Origin: Streptomyces physcomitrii
GTDB taxonomy: Bacteria; Actinomycetota; Actinomycetes; Streptomycetales; Streptomycetaceae
Reading direction: 5' to 3'
Length of the DNA stretch: 64,000 bases
Assembly (NCBI RefSeq): GCF_012273655.1
Contig: NZ_JAAWWP010000008.1
Span: 62,001-126,000 of the forward strand
In this document: in pieces, positions 16,592 to 24,804 of the stretch
Numbering within the stretch: position 1 is the first letter of the stretch
Layout of the letters: each line of letters starts with the position of its first letter
Position numbers and translations under genes: made by a program
The notes under the pieces: model-generated
The model's input: the letters and a program-made list of their open reading frames with translations, nothing else
Told to the model about the DNA's origin: nothing
Databases searched by the model: none

Positions 16592-16676
16592 GCGAACTCT
16601 CTCTCGCTAGGAACGAAACCCCTGATGCCAGCCGCTCACGCGGGCCGGGGCCCAGCGATCCGAGGAGACGAGCGGC
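16592..16676 (-). promoter_or_regulatory. Structured 5' leader of rplU, possible autoregulatory element
   Basis: Seven-base arms gccgctc (16631-16637) and gagcggc (16670-16676) enclose a GC-rich inner stem (gggcc with ggccc types) just upstream of the rplU start. Ribosomal protein leaders often fold to bind their own product, but nothing in the sequence proves that here. Confidence 0.35.
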
Positions 16677-16858
16677 CTCCCCCGCCTTGCTGCCGGACCC
16701 CGCGAGGATCCGAGCCGCAGCGGGAGGTGAGGTGCTCAGAGGTGCGGCGCACAAACACGCCGAGGGTCAAGATTACGGGCCCGGCGGCGAAAGGGCAAAA
16801 CGGCGACCGGGGAGCGGGAAAGGGGCGACCGGCAAGCGGGAAGGGGCGGAGGAACGGG

Positions 16859-16891
16859 GCGGGCCCCGGCCGTCACCCAGCCGGGGCCCGC
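16859..16891 (-). terminator. Terminator hairpin downstream of the RNase E/G gene
   Basis: A 12-base arm (16859-16870) pairs perfectly with 16880-16891 around a nine-base loop, 38 bases after the stop. Confidence 0.75.
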
Positions 16892-16928
16892 TCCTCGCTC
16901 AGCTGTCGGCTGTCGGCTCCGTCAGCTG

Positions 16929-19900
16929 TCAGGCACCGTCCTCGGCCGAAGCGGTGACCGCCGGGGCGCTCTGCTCCGCGGCGACCGTCTTCTTGGTGGC
17001 CTTCTTGGCGGTCGTCGCCTTCTTCGCCGTCGTCTTCTTGGCGGCGGTCTTCTTGGCCGCCGCCTTCTTGGCGGGGGTCGCGGCCTTCTTCGCCGTCGCC
17101 TTCTTCGCCGTCTTCCGGGCGGCCTTCTTCGCCGGAGCGGCCTCCTCGCCCTCCGGTGCGGACTCCGCCTCGGCGGACTCCGCGGCGGGGGCACCGGCGA
17201 CCACCGTGACCGCGCTGTCCTCGGAACCGGCGGGCGCACTGGCGGTGCGCACCGCGCGGCGGCGGGGACGGGCCGGGGCGGCGGACTCCGCGGGCGCGGG
17301 CTCGGCCTCGGGCTCCGGCTCGGCGGCCTTCGGGGCGGGCTCGGCCACGGTCACCACCGCGGCCTCCGCCTCCCCGGCGCCCCCGGGCGAACCGGCCGGT
17401 GCCGTCACCTTGCGGGTGGCCCGGCGGCGGGTACGGCCCTTGGGCGCGGCGGACGCCTCGTCCTCGGGCTGGGCGGCGGCGGGCTCGGCCACGGGGGCGG
17501 ACTCGGCGGCGGGCGCCGGTTCCGTCACGGGCTCGGCCACCGGGGCCGCGGCCTCGGCGGGCTGCTCCCGCACCTCGGCCGCGGAGGTACCGTCCGCGGA
17601 CTCCTCCTCGGCCGCCCGGCCCTTGGACTTGGACGCGGACTTGGGCGCACCGGCCGGTGCCGAGGCACGGCGGGAGGCACGGCGGCGGCCACGGCCGCGG
17701 CCCGCGGCGGCCTCCGCCTCGGCGACGGAGCTGTACAGCTCCTCGTCCGGCCGGAACTCGGGCTCGGGGAGGGCGGCCGGCGCGGCGGCCTCGGCCGCCA
17801 CCTCGGCGGGGGTCTCCGCGGGCTCCTCGGCGGGCTGCTTCGGCTCCTGCTCGGTGTGCTCGTGGTGGGCGTGGTCGTGGTGGGCGTGCTCGTGGTGGGC
17901 GTGGTCGTGCGTCTGCTCGCCGCCGCCCTTGCCGCGCTTCTTGCCGCGCTTGCCGCCGCCGCCCGAGGTGGTCGGCTGCTCCATGTGCACGATCACGCCG
18001 CGGCCGTTGCAGTGGACACAGGTCTCGGAGAAGGACTCCAGGAGGCCCTGGCCGACACGCTTGCGGGTCATCTGGACCAGGCCGAGCGAGGTCACCTCGG
18101 CGACCTGGTGCTTCGTACGGTCCCGGCCGAGGCATTCGAGGAGCCGCCGCAGGACCAGGTCCCGGTTGGACTCGAGGACCATGTCGATGAAGTCGATGAC
18201 CACGATGCCGCCGAGGTCGCGCAGCCGCAGCTGGCGCACGATCTCCTCGGCCGCCTCCAGGTTGTTCCTGGTGACGGTCTCCTCGAGATTTCCGCCCTGA
18301 CCGGTGAACTTCCCGGTGTTGACGTCGATCACGATCATGGCTTCGGTCTTGTCGATGACCAGCGAACCGCCGCTGGGCAGCCAGACCTTGCGGTCGAGCG
18401 CCTTCATCAGCTGCTCGTCGATCCGGTGGCTCGCGAAGACATCGGTCTCCGAGGTCCACTTGCTCAGCCGCTCGGCGAGGTCCGGGGCCACGTGCGCGAC
18501 ATAGCCGTGGATGGTCTCCCAGGCCTCCTCGCCGCTGACGACGACCTTCGAGAAGTCCTCGTTGAAGATGTCGCGCACCACGCGGACGGTCATGTCCGGC
18601 TCGCCGTAGAGCAGCGTCGGGGCGTTCGAGGAGCTGCTCTTGGCCTTCTTCTGGATGTCGGACCACTGCGACTGGAGCCGCTCCACGTCACGGCGCAGCT
18701 CGTCCTCGCTGGCCCCCTCGGCGGCGGTGCGCACGATCACGCCCGCGTCCTCGGGGACGATCTTCTTGAGGATGCCCTTGAGACGGGCCCGCTCGGTGTC
18801 CGGGAGCTTGCGGCTGATGCCGGTCATCGAGCCCTCGGGCACGTACACCAGGTAGCGGCCGGGCAGCGAGACCTGGCTGGTCAGGCGGGCGCCCTTGTGG
18901 CCGATCGGGTCCTTGGTGACCTGGACGAGCACGGACTGGCCGGACTTGAGCGCCGACTCGATCCGGCGCGGACCGCCGGACATGCCGAGCGCCTCGAAGT
19001 TGACCTCGCCCGCGTACAGGACGGCGTTGCGTCCCTTGCCGATGTCGATGAAGGCGGCCTCCATCGAGGGCAGGACGTTCTGCACCTTGCCGAGGTAGAC
19101 ATTGCCGACGTACGAGGTCGACTGCTCCTTGTTGACGTAGTGCTCGACGAGCACGTCGTCCTCGAGGATGCCGATCTGGGTGCGCTCGCCGCTCTGGCGG
19201 ACGACCATGACGCGCTCGACGGCCTCGCGGCGGGCGAGGAACTCGGCCTCGGTGATGATCGGGACGCGGCGGCGGCCCTGCTCGCGGCCCTCGCGGCGGC
19301 GCTGCTTCTTGGCCTCCAGACGGGTGGAGCCCTTGATGGACTGCACCTCGTCGGCGCCGGTGCCGGGCTCGTCCTTGGCGCGGCGCTCCCGGGGCTCGCG
19401 GACCTTGACCACGGTGCGCTCCGGGTCGCCGTCGCCGGGCGAGGCGGGCTCGGAGCCGTCGCCCGCGCGGCGGCGGCGACGGCGGCGACGGCGGCTGCTG
19501 GAGGAGCCGGACTCGTAGCCGTCCTCGGAGTCGTCCTCGGCGGAGTCCTCGCCCGCGGAGTCCTCGGAGCCGCTGTCCTCGCGGTCCTGGCCGTCGCCGG
19601 AACCGTCCTCGCCGTCGGCCTGGTCGGCGCTCTCACCGCGACGGCGGCGGCGGCCACCGCGGCGGCGGCGACGGCGGGAGCCGGACTCCTCAGAGCCGTC
19701 CCCGTCCTCGGTGTCGCCGGAGTCCTCGTCGCCGTCCGCGGACTCGGCGCTCTCGGCGGATCCGGCGGACTCGGCGGAGTCCTGCTCGGCGGGCGCCTGG
19801 CTCTCGGAGACCGCGCGCCGGCGGCGGCGACGGCGGCCGGAGCCGCTGTCCTCGGCCTCGGCCTCGGCACGGCCCGCCTCGGCGCGCCCGTCCTCGGCCG

Positions 19901-20966
19901 GGGCCTCCTCGGCGGGCTGCTCCTCGACGGCCGCGGCGGCGGCAGCGGCAGCGGCGCTCTCGGGGGTCTGGAACATCGGCTCGGCGAAGACCGGCGCGCG
20001 GAAGACGGCGACCGCCGGGCGCGCGGGCGGCGCCGCGGCGTCCTCGCCCTCGCTCTCCTCGGCCGCCCGCGCGGCCTTCTTGCGGGCCGGCTCGGAGAAG
20101 CCTCCGGCGGCCTTACGGGTGGCACGGCGGCGGCCACGGCGCGGCCCCGCGTCCTCCTCGGCCTCGGCGGCCTCCGCCGGGGCTTCCATGTCGTCGCGGG
20201 CGGACTTGCCGTCGCGGCCGGACTTGGCGCCCCGACCGGACTGGGTGTCCTGGCCGGACTGCGCGGCGGGGGCGGACTGTGCGGCCGGGCCGCTGGGCAC
20301 CTGCGTGGTCTCGGCGCCGGGAAGGTCGTCGGTGGCCGCGAGCCCCTCGGCGTCGTCGGCGGCCGGGGCCGCGGCCTGCGCCTCGGCGGCCTCGGCGGCG
20401 GGCGCGCTCACCCGGCGGGTGGCGCGGCGGCGGGCACGGCGCGGGGCGGCGTCCTCCTCGGCGGGCTCGGCGGGCTCGGCGGCCACGGGAGTCTCGGCAG
20501 GCTCGGCGGCGGGCGCTTCGGCGGCCGGGGTCTCGGCGGCGGGCGCGCTCTCGGCGGAGGCCGGGGCGGTCTCCGCGGGCGCGGCCTGCGGGGCACCGGC
20601 CGGAGCGGAGGCCCGGCGGGTGGCGCGGCGGCGGGTACGGGCCGGGGCCGCGGCCTCGGCGGCCGGTGCCTCGGCGGGGGTCTGGGCGGCGGAGGCGGTG
20701 GCCTCCTGGGTGGTGGCTGCCCCCGTGGCGGCTTCCCCGGTCGCGGCCGTCTCGGCCACCGCCGGAGTCTCCTCCTCGGTCTCCGTCACGTCCTCGGCCG
20801 GGGCGCTCGCCTCGGCGCCGGCGGCGGCGGCCGCCTTCGGCTCGGCCGCGGGCGGTCCCGCGGGCCGGGAGGCGGCGCGGCGCCTGCGGCGGGGCGGCAG
20901 GGTGTCGCTGGGGGAATCCTTGTCCTGTCCCACGGAGGACTCCGTGGGTTCGGTCGGCTCAAGCAT
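16929..20966 (-). CDS. rne: Ribonuclease E/G family endoribonuclease (RNase ES) with long disordered arms
   Basis: This enzyme makes single-strand cuts that start mRNA decay and mature rRNA and tRNA. Of 1345 residues, only about 570-1000 form the catalytic core: an S1 domain (about 617-700, VGNVYLGKVQNVLPSMEAAFIDIG), catalytic Asp881 in IDVNTG, Asp925 and Asp928 in DFIDM, and the zinc-link Cys983-x-x-Cys986. The N-terminal arm (1-570) is acidic/Ala/Pro-rich with Arg clusters. The C-terminal arm has a His-rich run (1020-1037), more Arg motifs and a lysine-rich AKKA tail (1279-1327) resembling histone H1. The layout, with arms on both sides, matches S. coelicolor RNase ES of about the same length. 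The ATG at MLEPTEP follows GGGAG. Confidence 0.95.
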   Translation of the reverse strand: MLEPTEPTESSVGQDKDSPSDTLPPRRRRRAASRPAGPPAAEPKAAAAAGAEASAPAEDVTETEEETPAVAETAATGEAATGAATTQEATASAAQTPAEAPAAEAAAPARTRRRATRRASAPAGAPQAAPAETAPASAESAPAAETPAAEAPAAEPAETPVAAEPAEPAEEDAAPRRARRRATRRVSAPAAEAAEAQAAAPAADDAEGLAATDDLPGAETTQVPSGPAAQSAPAAQSGQDTQSGRGAKSGRDGKSARDDMEAPAEAAEAEEDAGPRRGRRRATRKAAGGFSEPARKKAARAAEESEGEDAAAPPARPAVAVFRAPVFAEPMFQTPESAAAAAAAAAVEEQPAEEAPAEDGRAEAGRAEAEAEDSGSGRRRRRRRAVSESQAPAEQDSAESAGSAESAESADGDEDSGDTEDGDGSEESGSRRRRRRGGRRRRRGESADQADGEDGSGDGQDREDSGSEDSAGEDSAEDDSEDGYESGSSSSRRRRRRRRRAGDGSEPASPGDGDPERTVVKVREPRERRAKDEPGTGADEVQSIKGSTRLEAKKQRRREGREQGRRRVPIITEAEFLARREAVERVMVVRQSGERTQIGILEDDVLVEHYVNKEQSTSYVGNVYLGKVQNVLPSMEAAFIDIGKGRNAVLYAGEVNFEALGMSGGPRRIESALKSGQSVLVQVTKDPIGHKGARLTSQVSLPGRYLVYVPEGSMTGISRKLPDTERARLKGILKKIVPEDAGVIVRTAAEGASEDELRRDVERLQSQWSDIQKKAKSSSSNAPTLLYGEPDMTVRVVRDIFNEDFSKVVVSGEEAWETIHGYVAHVAPDLAERLSKWTSETDVFASHRIDEQLMKALDRKVWLPSGGSLVIDKTEAMIVIDVNTGKFTGQGGNLEETVTRNNLEAAEEIVRQLRLRDLGGIVVIDFIDMVLESNRDLVLRRLLECLGRDRTKHQVAEVTSLGLVQMTRKRVGQGLLESFSETCVHCNGRGVIVHMEQPTTSGGGGKRGKKRGKGGGEQTHDHAHHEHAHHDHAHHEHTEQEPKQPAEEPAETPAEVAAEAAAPAALPEPEFRPDEELYSSVAEAEAAAGRGRGRRRASRRASAPAGAPKSASKSKGRAAEEESADGTSAAEVREQPAEAAAPVAEPVTEPAPAAESAPVAEPAAAQPEDEASAAPKGRTRRRATRKVTAPAGSPGGAGEAEAAVVTVAEPAPKAAEPEPEAEPAPAESAAPARPRRRAVRTASAPAGSEDSAVTVVAGAPAAESAEAESAPEGEEAAPAKKAARKTAKKATAKKAATPAKKAAAKKTAAKKTTAKKATTAKKATKKTVAAEQSAPAVTASAEDGA

Positions 20967-21206
20967 GCGGGCGTTTCTCCCGTCAGGCTCCCGGGCGCCG
21001 CGCCTGGTCCGGTGACGTCCGGGGCGCGCGCTCGTGGTGCGCGCCGCCGCCGTCCGGGGCGCGGGCGCCGCACGGGAGCTCATCAGTGTCTTGTTCTCGC
21101 CGGTTCCGGTACGCCTTGTGCGTACGGCCTGGCGAAAGTCTTCTGGTGGGTGCGCTGCCCGACCCAGATGGCTCCCGAGTACCAGGGCGGCGCTGCGACG
21201 ACTGCC

Positions 21207-22061
21207 TTACGCGGGACCGGGCTGCACCGCCGCGGCGGCAGCGCCATCGGCCTTGGGTGGGGCCGTGACTGCCTCGCGGTCAGGCGCGAGCGGATCGGTC
21301 ACCGTGCCGTTCTCCTCATCGAACAGCCCCTGCGCCAGCCTGGTCACCGCTGCGGGGACCGGCGGCGCCAGGTCGGCCACAGCTCGAAGACCGGACAGGA
21401 CGTCGTCAGGCCGTACGGCAGGTGTCACGTGCCGAACAACCAGGCGCAGTATCGCACAGGGCTGCTCGGTGGGCCCATCAGCCATGAGGTTTCCCTCAGG
21501 GGAAGACGGGCGGGAGGCCTCCGAGGCGTCGAGCAGTTCCAGCCGGACCACGGCGGCGCGGGCGTCGAAGGCCCGCATGCCGCTCTTGGTACGCCGCTGC
21601 ACCTCGACGCTCCCGGCCGCCAGGAAGGCGTCCACCGCCTCCTTCGCCACCGCGGGCTCGACCCGGTCCAGGCGCAGTTCCCAGACGGAGGCGGTGAGCC
21701 GGTCGGCGAAGGACGAGGTGTGCGCCTCGACGGCGTCGGTGAGGTCGAGGCCGCGGGGCAGCGACTCGTCGAGCAGCGCCCGCAGGGCCTCGGGGTCCCG
21801 CGCCTCGGTGAGCGCGATCTCCAGGTACTCGGCCTCGCTGCCGGTGCCGGTGGGTGCGGCATTGGCGTACGAGACCTTCGGGTGGGGCGTGAAGCCCGCC
21901 GAGTAGGCCATGGGCACCGCGGCGCGGCGCAGCGCCCGCTCGAAGGCGCGCTGGAAGTCGCGGTGGCTGGTGAACCGGAGGCGGCCGCGCTTGGTGTAGC
22001 GCAGTCGGATGCGCTGCACCGCCGGGGCGGGCGGCGGGCCTACGGGCTGTCGCTTGCCCAG
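21207..22061 (-). CDS. TIGR03936 radical SAM-linked protein (DUF2344), probable CTG start
   Basis: The protein begins its conserved part at QRIRLRYTKRGRLRFTSHRDFQRAFERALRR and has AYSAGFTPHPKVSYA, the signatures of the TIGR03936/DUF2344 family, which accompanies or is fused to TIGR03960 radical SAM enzymes. Function is unknown; the partner is encoded three genes upstream here. The C-terminal 60 residues are variable and Ala-rich. Start choice: a GTG at 22019 has no ribosome binding site, whereas a CTG at 22061 follows AAGGAG by eight bases and adds LGKRQPVGPPPAPA, so I prefer CTG (284 residues). RNase E/G lies 240 bases downstream in the same direction. Confidence 0.88.
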   Translation of the reverse strand: MGKRQPVGPPPAPAVQRIRLRYTKRGRLRFTSHRDFQRAFERALRRAAVPMAYSAGFTPHPKVSYANAAPTGTGSEAEYLEIALTEARDPEALRALLDESLPRGLDLTDAVEAHTSSFADRLTASVWELRLDRVEPAVAKEAVDAFLAAGSVEVQRRTKSGMRAFDARAAVVRLELLDASEASRPSSPEGNLMADGPTEQPCAILRLVVRHVTPAVRPDDVLSGLRAVADLAPPVPAAVTRLAQGLFDEENGTVTDPLAPDREAVTAPPKADGAAAAAVQPGPA

Positions 22062-22284
22062 TGGTTCTTCTCCTTGATCCGAAGGCGCCGGGGCGCCTGA
22101 CCCGCCGGGGCGGGACTCCGCTGCGGACGACGCCCCGAGGGCGCGGCCGGTCCGGATCGTCCCCGCACGAGCGCGGCGGCGGTTGCTCCGGACACCTTCC
22201 CAGGGTACGCGCCCCGGCCGCCGCGGTCGCCGGGGCTGTGGACGACGTCCTCGCGGCCTGCTCCCCGGGCCCGCGCCAAGGGTC

Positions 22285-22365
22285 TCAGGCCGTGTCGTAC
22301 CGGACCGGCTCGCAGCGCTCGGCGCACCGGACCGGCTCTCAGGCCTTGTCGAACCGGACCGGCTC
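22285..22365. repeat. 27-bp (9-codon) tandem repeats running past a stop codon
   Basis: The 13-mer accggaccggctc is repeated at 22299, 22326 and 22353, exactly 27 bases apart. In the frame of the minus-strand gene they encode EPVRFDKA-stop, EPVRCAERC, and EPVRYDTA-stop, so the repeat continues beyond the first TGA and ends in a second in-frame TGA 54 bases later. Confidence 0.8.
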
Positions 22366-24165
22366 GGGTGCCGGATCCCGCACGGCGGAGTCCGCCCCGG
22401 GCAGCGGCATCGCTAGGCCGGGCTCGGCGGGCGCCCCCGCGGCCGGTTCCACCGCCGGGGTGCGGGGCGCGCCGAAGAGCAGCCTGCGCACCTCCGCCCG
22501 GGCCTGCCGGGCGCTCTGCCGGGCGGCGGTCAGGGCCTCCCGCACCCCGGCCCGCGCCTGGCGGACCGTCCGGACCGCCGGGCGCCAGACCGCGTCCCGT
22601 ACGAAGTGCCCGGCCGGGGTGAGCACCGCGCGGTAGGCCCAGCGGACGGGTTCCACGAAGAGCAGCCGCAGCAGCCTGCCGAGGAGGCGCCCGACCGCAC
22701 GGGAGATCCGGCCCGCCACCCGCCAGGCGTGGCCGAGGGCGTCACCGATCTCCAGGAGGACCACGACACAGAACCGGGCGACCGGGGCGAGCACCCAGCG
22801 CCACAGCGCGAGGAAGGGGACGACGAGGATCCAGCGCAGCAGGAGGCCGAGCCCGCGCACCACGGCCCCGGCGGCGGATCCGAGACCCCGGCCCAGCGGG
22901 GTGAGCACCGTGTCCCACAGCCATCCGGCCGCCGCGCCCAGCGCCCCGGCGACCGGCAGGACCACGTACCGCCACAGCCCCGACCACGGCCGGACGAGGA
23001 CCGCCTTGAGCAGCCACCCCGCGCCGGTGACCAGCGCCCGGCCGCACCACCGCAGGCCCCGGCCCAGTGGGGTGAGCACCTGGGCGTACAGCCAGGCAAG
23101 CGGCAGGACCAGCAGGGTGCGCAGGAGCCAGGCCCCGGCGCGGCCGAGCGAGCGGAGGGTGTGGATGAGGGCGTGGCCGAAGGGGGTCAGGAGGCTCCGG
23201 TACAGCCACCGCAGCGGGACGACGCACAGCAGATGGCCGAGCCGGGCGAGGGCGTGCCCGAACGGCACCAGCGCGTACCGCCACAGCGCCACCCAGGGCA
23301 GGACGAAGAGCGCGCGGGCGAGCCGGCCGATTCCGGTGCCGATTCCGGCGGCCGCCGCGGCGAGCGCGGTGAGCAACCCCCGGCCGCAGCGGGCGAGTCC
23401 GCGCCCGAGCGGGATGAGCACCCGGGCGGAGAGCCAGCACAGCGGGGCCACGATCAGGGTCCGGAGCAGCCAGGACAGCGGGGCCACTACGAGGGTGCGG
23501 CCGCTCCAGGCCAGGGCGCGGCCGAGGGCCTGGAGCGGAAGGAGGACGAGCACCCGGCCGAGCCAGGCGAGTCCGCGGCCCAGGGCGGCGAGCGGCCGGA
23601 CGATCAGGGTGTGCCCGAGCCAGGACAGTCCCCGCCCGAGCGGGCGCAGCAGCCGGTCCCTGAGCAGCCGCCCGCCCGCGGTGAGCAGATCCCAGGCCAT
23701 CCGTACGGGGACCACGAGCACCAGGACGACGATCCGTACCGGCAGCCGGATCGCCACCGCGAGGCAGCCCTCCTCGGCGTGCGGGACCGGTTCGGCATGC
23801 CGGACCGGCGACTCGGGACCGCGGCGGGACACCGCCGAGGCGGCTTTGGGGCCGGGGGCCACCGGCACTCCGCCTCGACCGGGAGCCACCGGCACTCCGC
23901 CTCCACCGGGGACCGCCCCTTCGCCATGACCGGCAGCGGTCCCTCCCCCGTGACCGGCAGCCAGCACGCCTCCCCCGGAACCGGGAACCGGCGCGCCTCC
24001 CCCGGAACCGAGAGCCGACGCGCCTCCCCCGTCACCGGGGACCGGCACCTCGCCCCCGTCACCGGAAGCCCGCGCCCCGGCCCGGCTGCCGGGCCCCGGC
24101 CCCCCGGCCTCGCCGGTCGTGGGCTCGTCGGGTGGTGGGCCGTGCGGGGGCCGGTGTGTGTCCAT
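22339..24165 (-). CDS. Repeat-containing hydrophobic membrane protein, unknown function
   Basis: This 608-residue protein has a Gly/Pro-rich N-terminus (1-130) made of short repeats such as PVPGDGGG and VPVAPG, then about 390 residues of tandem hydrophobic/amphipathic units, and a basic C-terminal helix. The unit reads roughly W/Y-x-x-V/L-L-x-P-L-G-R-G-L-x-x-x-G-R-x-L, about 19 residues, often in 38-residue pairs. Examples are RDRLLRPLGRGLSWLGHTL, SARVLIPLGRGLARCGRGL, WRYALVPFGHALARLGHLL and YAQVLTPLGRGLRWCGRAL. Regular Arg with Leu/Trp suggests helices lying in or crossing the membrane interface. I know no family with a function. The ATG lies 15 bases after the GNAT gene stop without a good site of its own, so translation may be coupled. 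Confidence 0.8.
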   Translation of the reverse strand: MDTHRPPHGPPPDEPTTGEAGGPGPGSRAGARASGDGGEVPVPGDGGGASALGSGGGAPVPGSGGGVLAAGHGGGTAAGHGEGAVPGGGGVPVAPGRGGVPVAPGPKAASAVSRRGPESPVRHAEPVPHAEEGCLAVAIRLPVRIVVLVLVVPVRMAWDLLTAGGRLLRDRLLRPLGRGLSWLGHTLIVRPLAALGRGLAWLGRVLVLLPLQALGRALAWSGRTLVVAPLSWLLRTLIVAPLCWLSARVLIPLGRGLARCGRGLLTALAAAAAGIGTGIGRLARALFVLPWVALWRYALVPFGHALARLGHLLCVVPLRWLYRSLLTPFGHALIHTLRSLGRAGAWLLRTLLVLPLAWLYAQVLTPLGRGLRWCGRALVTGAGWLLKAVLVRPWSGLWRYVVLPVAGALGAAAGWLWDTVLTPLGRGLGSAAGAVVRGLGLLLRWILVVPFLALWRWVLAPVARFCVVVLLEIGDALGHAWRVAGRISRAVGRLLGRLLRLLFVEPVRWAYRAVLTPAGHFVRDAVWRPAVRTVRQARAGVREALTAARQSARQARAEVRRLLFGAPRTPAVEPAAGAPAEPGLAMPLPGADSAVRDPAPEPVRFDKA

Positions 24166-24180
24166 GGGGGCGAAGACGCC

Positions 24181-24714
24181 TCAGGCGGCCGTATGGATCC
24201 AGTAGCGGAGACTTCCGTTTCTGTTGTCCTCGAAGCGGCCGCCGCAGGCCTCTATCACCTTGCGGGAGGCGGTGTTGGACTCCGCGCAGGTCAGCAGCGC
24301 GGGGTCGACGCCGAGCCGGTGGGCGTGCGGGAGGGCGGCGCGGAGCATGGCCTTGCCCTGCCCGTGGCTGCGGACGCTCGGGCGCACCGAGGCGACGAGG
24401 TGGCCGCCGTGGTCGAGCAGCGCCGGGGTGAGCCGGTGCCGGATGAACAGGGTGCCGAGGTGCTCCTCGCCCTCGGTCCACCACAGGACCGTGGCGGGGA
24501 CCGGGAGTTCGGGCGGCAGGCGGACGCCCTCGGCCCAGCCGCGCAGTTCCTCGACGAAGGCGGCGAAGCCCTCGGCGCTCTCCCACCGCTTGCCGTGGCG
24601 GGCGATGATCCCTCGGGTCAGCGGCCCCGGCCCACCGGGAGCCGCGGCGACCTCGGCGGTGGTGGCGAGAAAGGACCGGTGGAAGCGCGGGTCCGGCTGG
24701 CTCAGTTCGGGCAT
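24181..24714 (-). CDS. GNAT family N-acetyltransferase
   Basis: The 177-residue protein has the GNAT fold in its second half: LGTLFIRHRL (strand), HLVASVRPSVRSHGQGKAML (motif A, acetyl-CoA pyrophosphate loop RSHGQGKAM), and the CAESNTASRKVIEACGGRFE motif B typical of small-molecule or protein acetyltransferases. It would transfer an acetyl group from acetyl-CoA to an unknown amine. It lies between the TIGR03960 gene (90 bases upstream) and the repeat membrane protein in the same direction, so it is probably in one transcript with them. Confidence 0.9.
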   Translation of the reverse strand: MPELSQPDPRFHRSFLATTAEVAAAPGGPGPLTRGIIARHGKRWESAEGFAAFVEELRGWAEGVRLPPELPVPATVLWWTEGEEHLGTLFIRHRLTPALLDHGGHLVASVRPSVRSHGQGKAMLRAALPHAHRLGVDPALLTCAESNTASRKVIEACGGRFEDNRNGSLRYWIHTAA

Positions 24715-24804
24715 GCTGCCGATTCTCGCCCCTGCCGCCCCGCGGACAGCAGGCGGGTCCGGCCGAAAGCTCCCGGCCGGACCCGAACTGCCTGTGTCAT
24801 CGGG

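Larger units (their letters stand above)
16592..16928. other. Intergenic region RNase E/G / rplU
   Basis: There is no gene in these 337 bases. On the minus strand they hold the RNase E/G terminator, a TTGACC (16765-16770) that could be a -35 although no good -10 follows, and the structured rplU leader. Confidence 0.6.

Noticed and set aside
16742..16770. TTGACC as an rplU promoter
   Set aside because: No acceptable -10 hexamer lies 16-19 bases downstream, so it was not listed as a promoter.
17856..17910. Repetitive ggtgggcgtggtcgt DNA as a possible CRISPR or minisatellite
   Set aside because: It is the coding sequence of the His-rich run of RNase E/G, with no spacers.
17856..22100. Open frame of 1414 codons antisense to the RNase E/G gene
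   Set aside because: It is a shadow of the strongly biased minus-strand gene; its Leu/Gly/Ala/Val composition has no domains, and the opposite strand encodes clear catalytic motifs.
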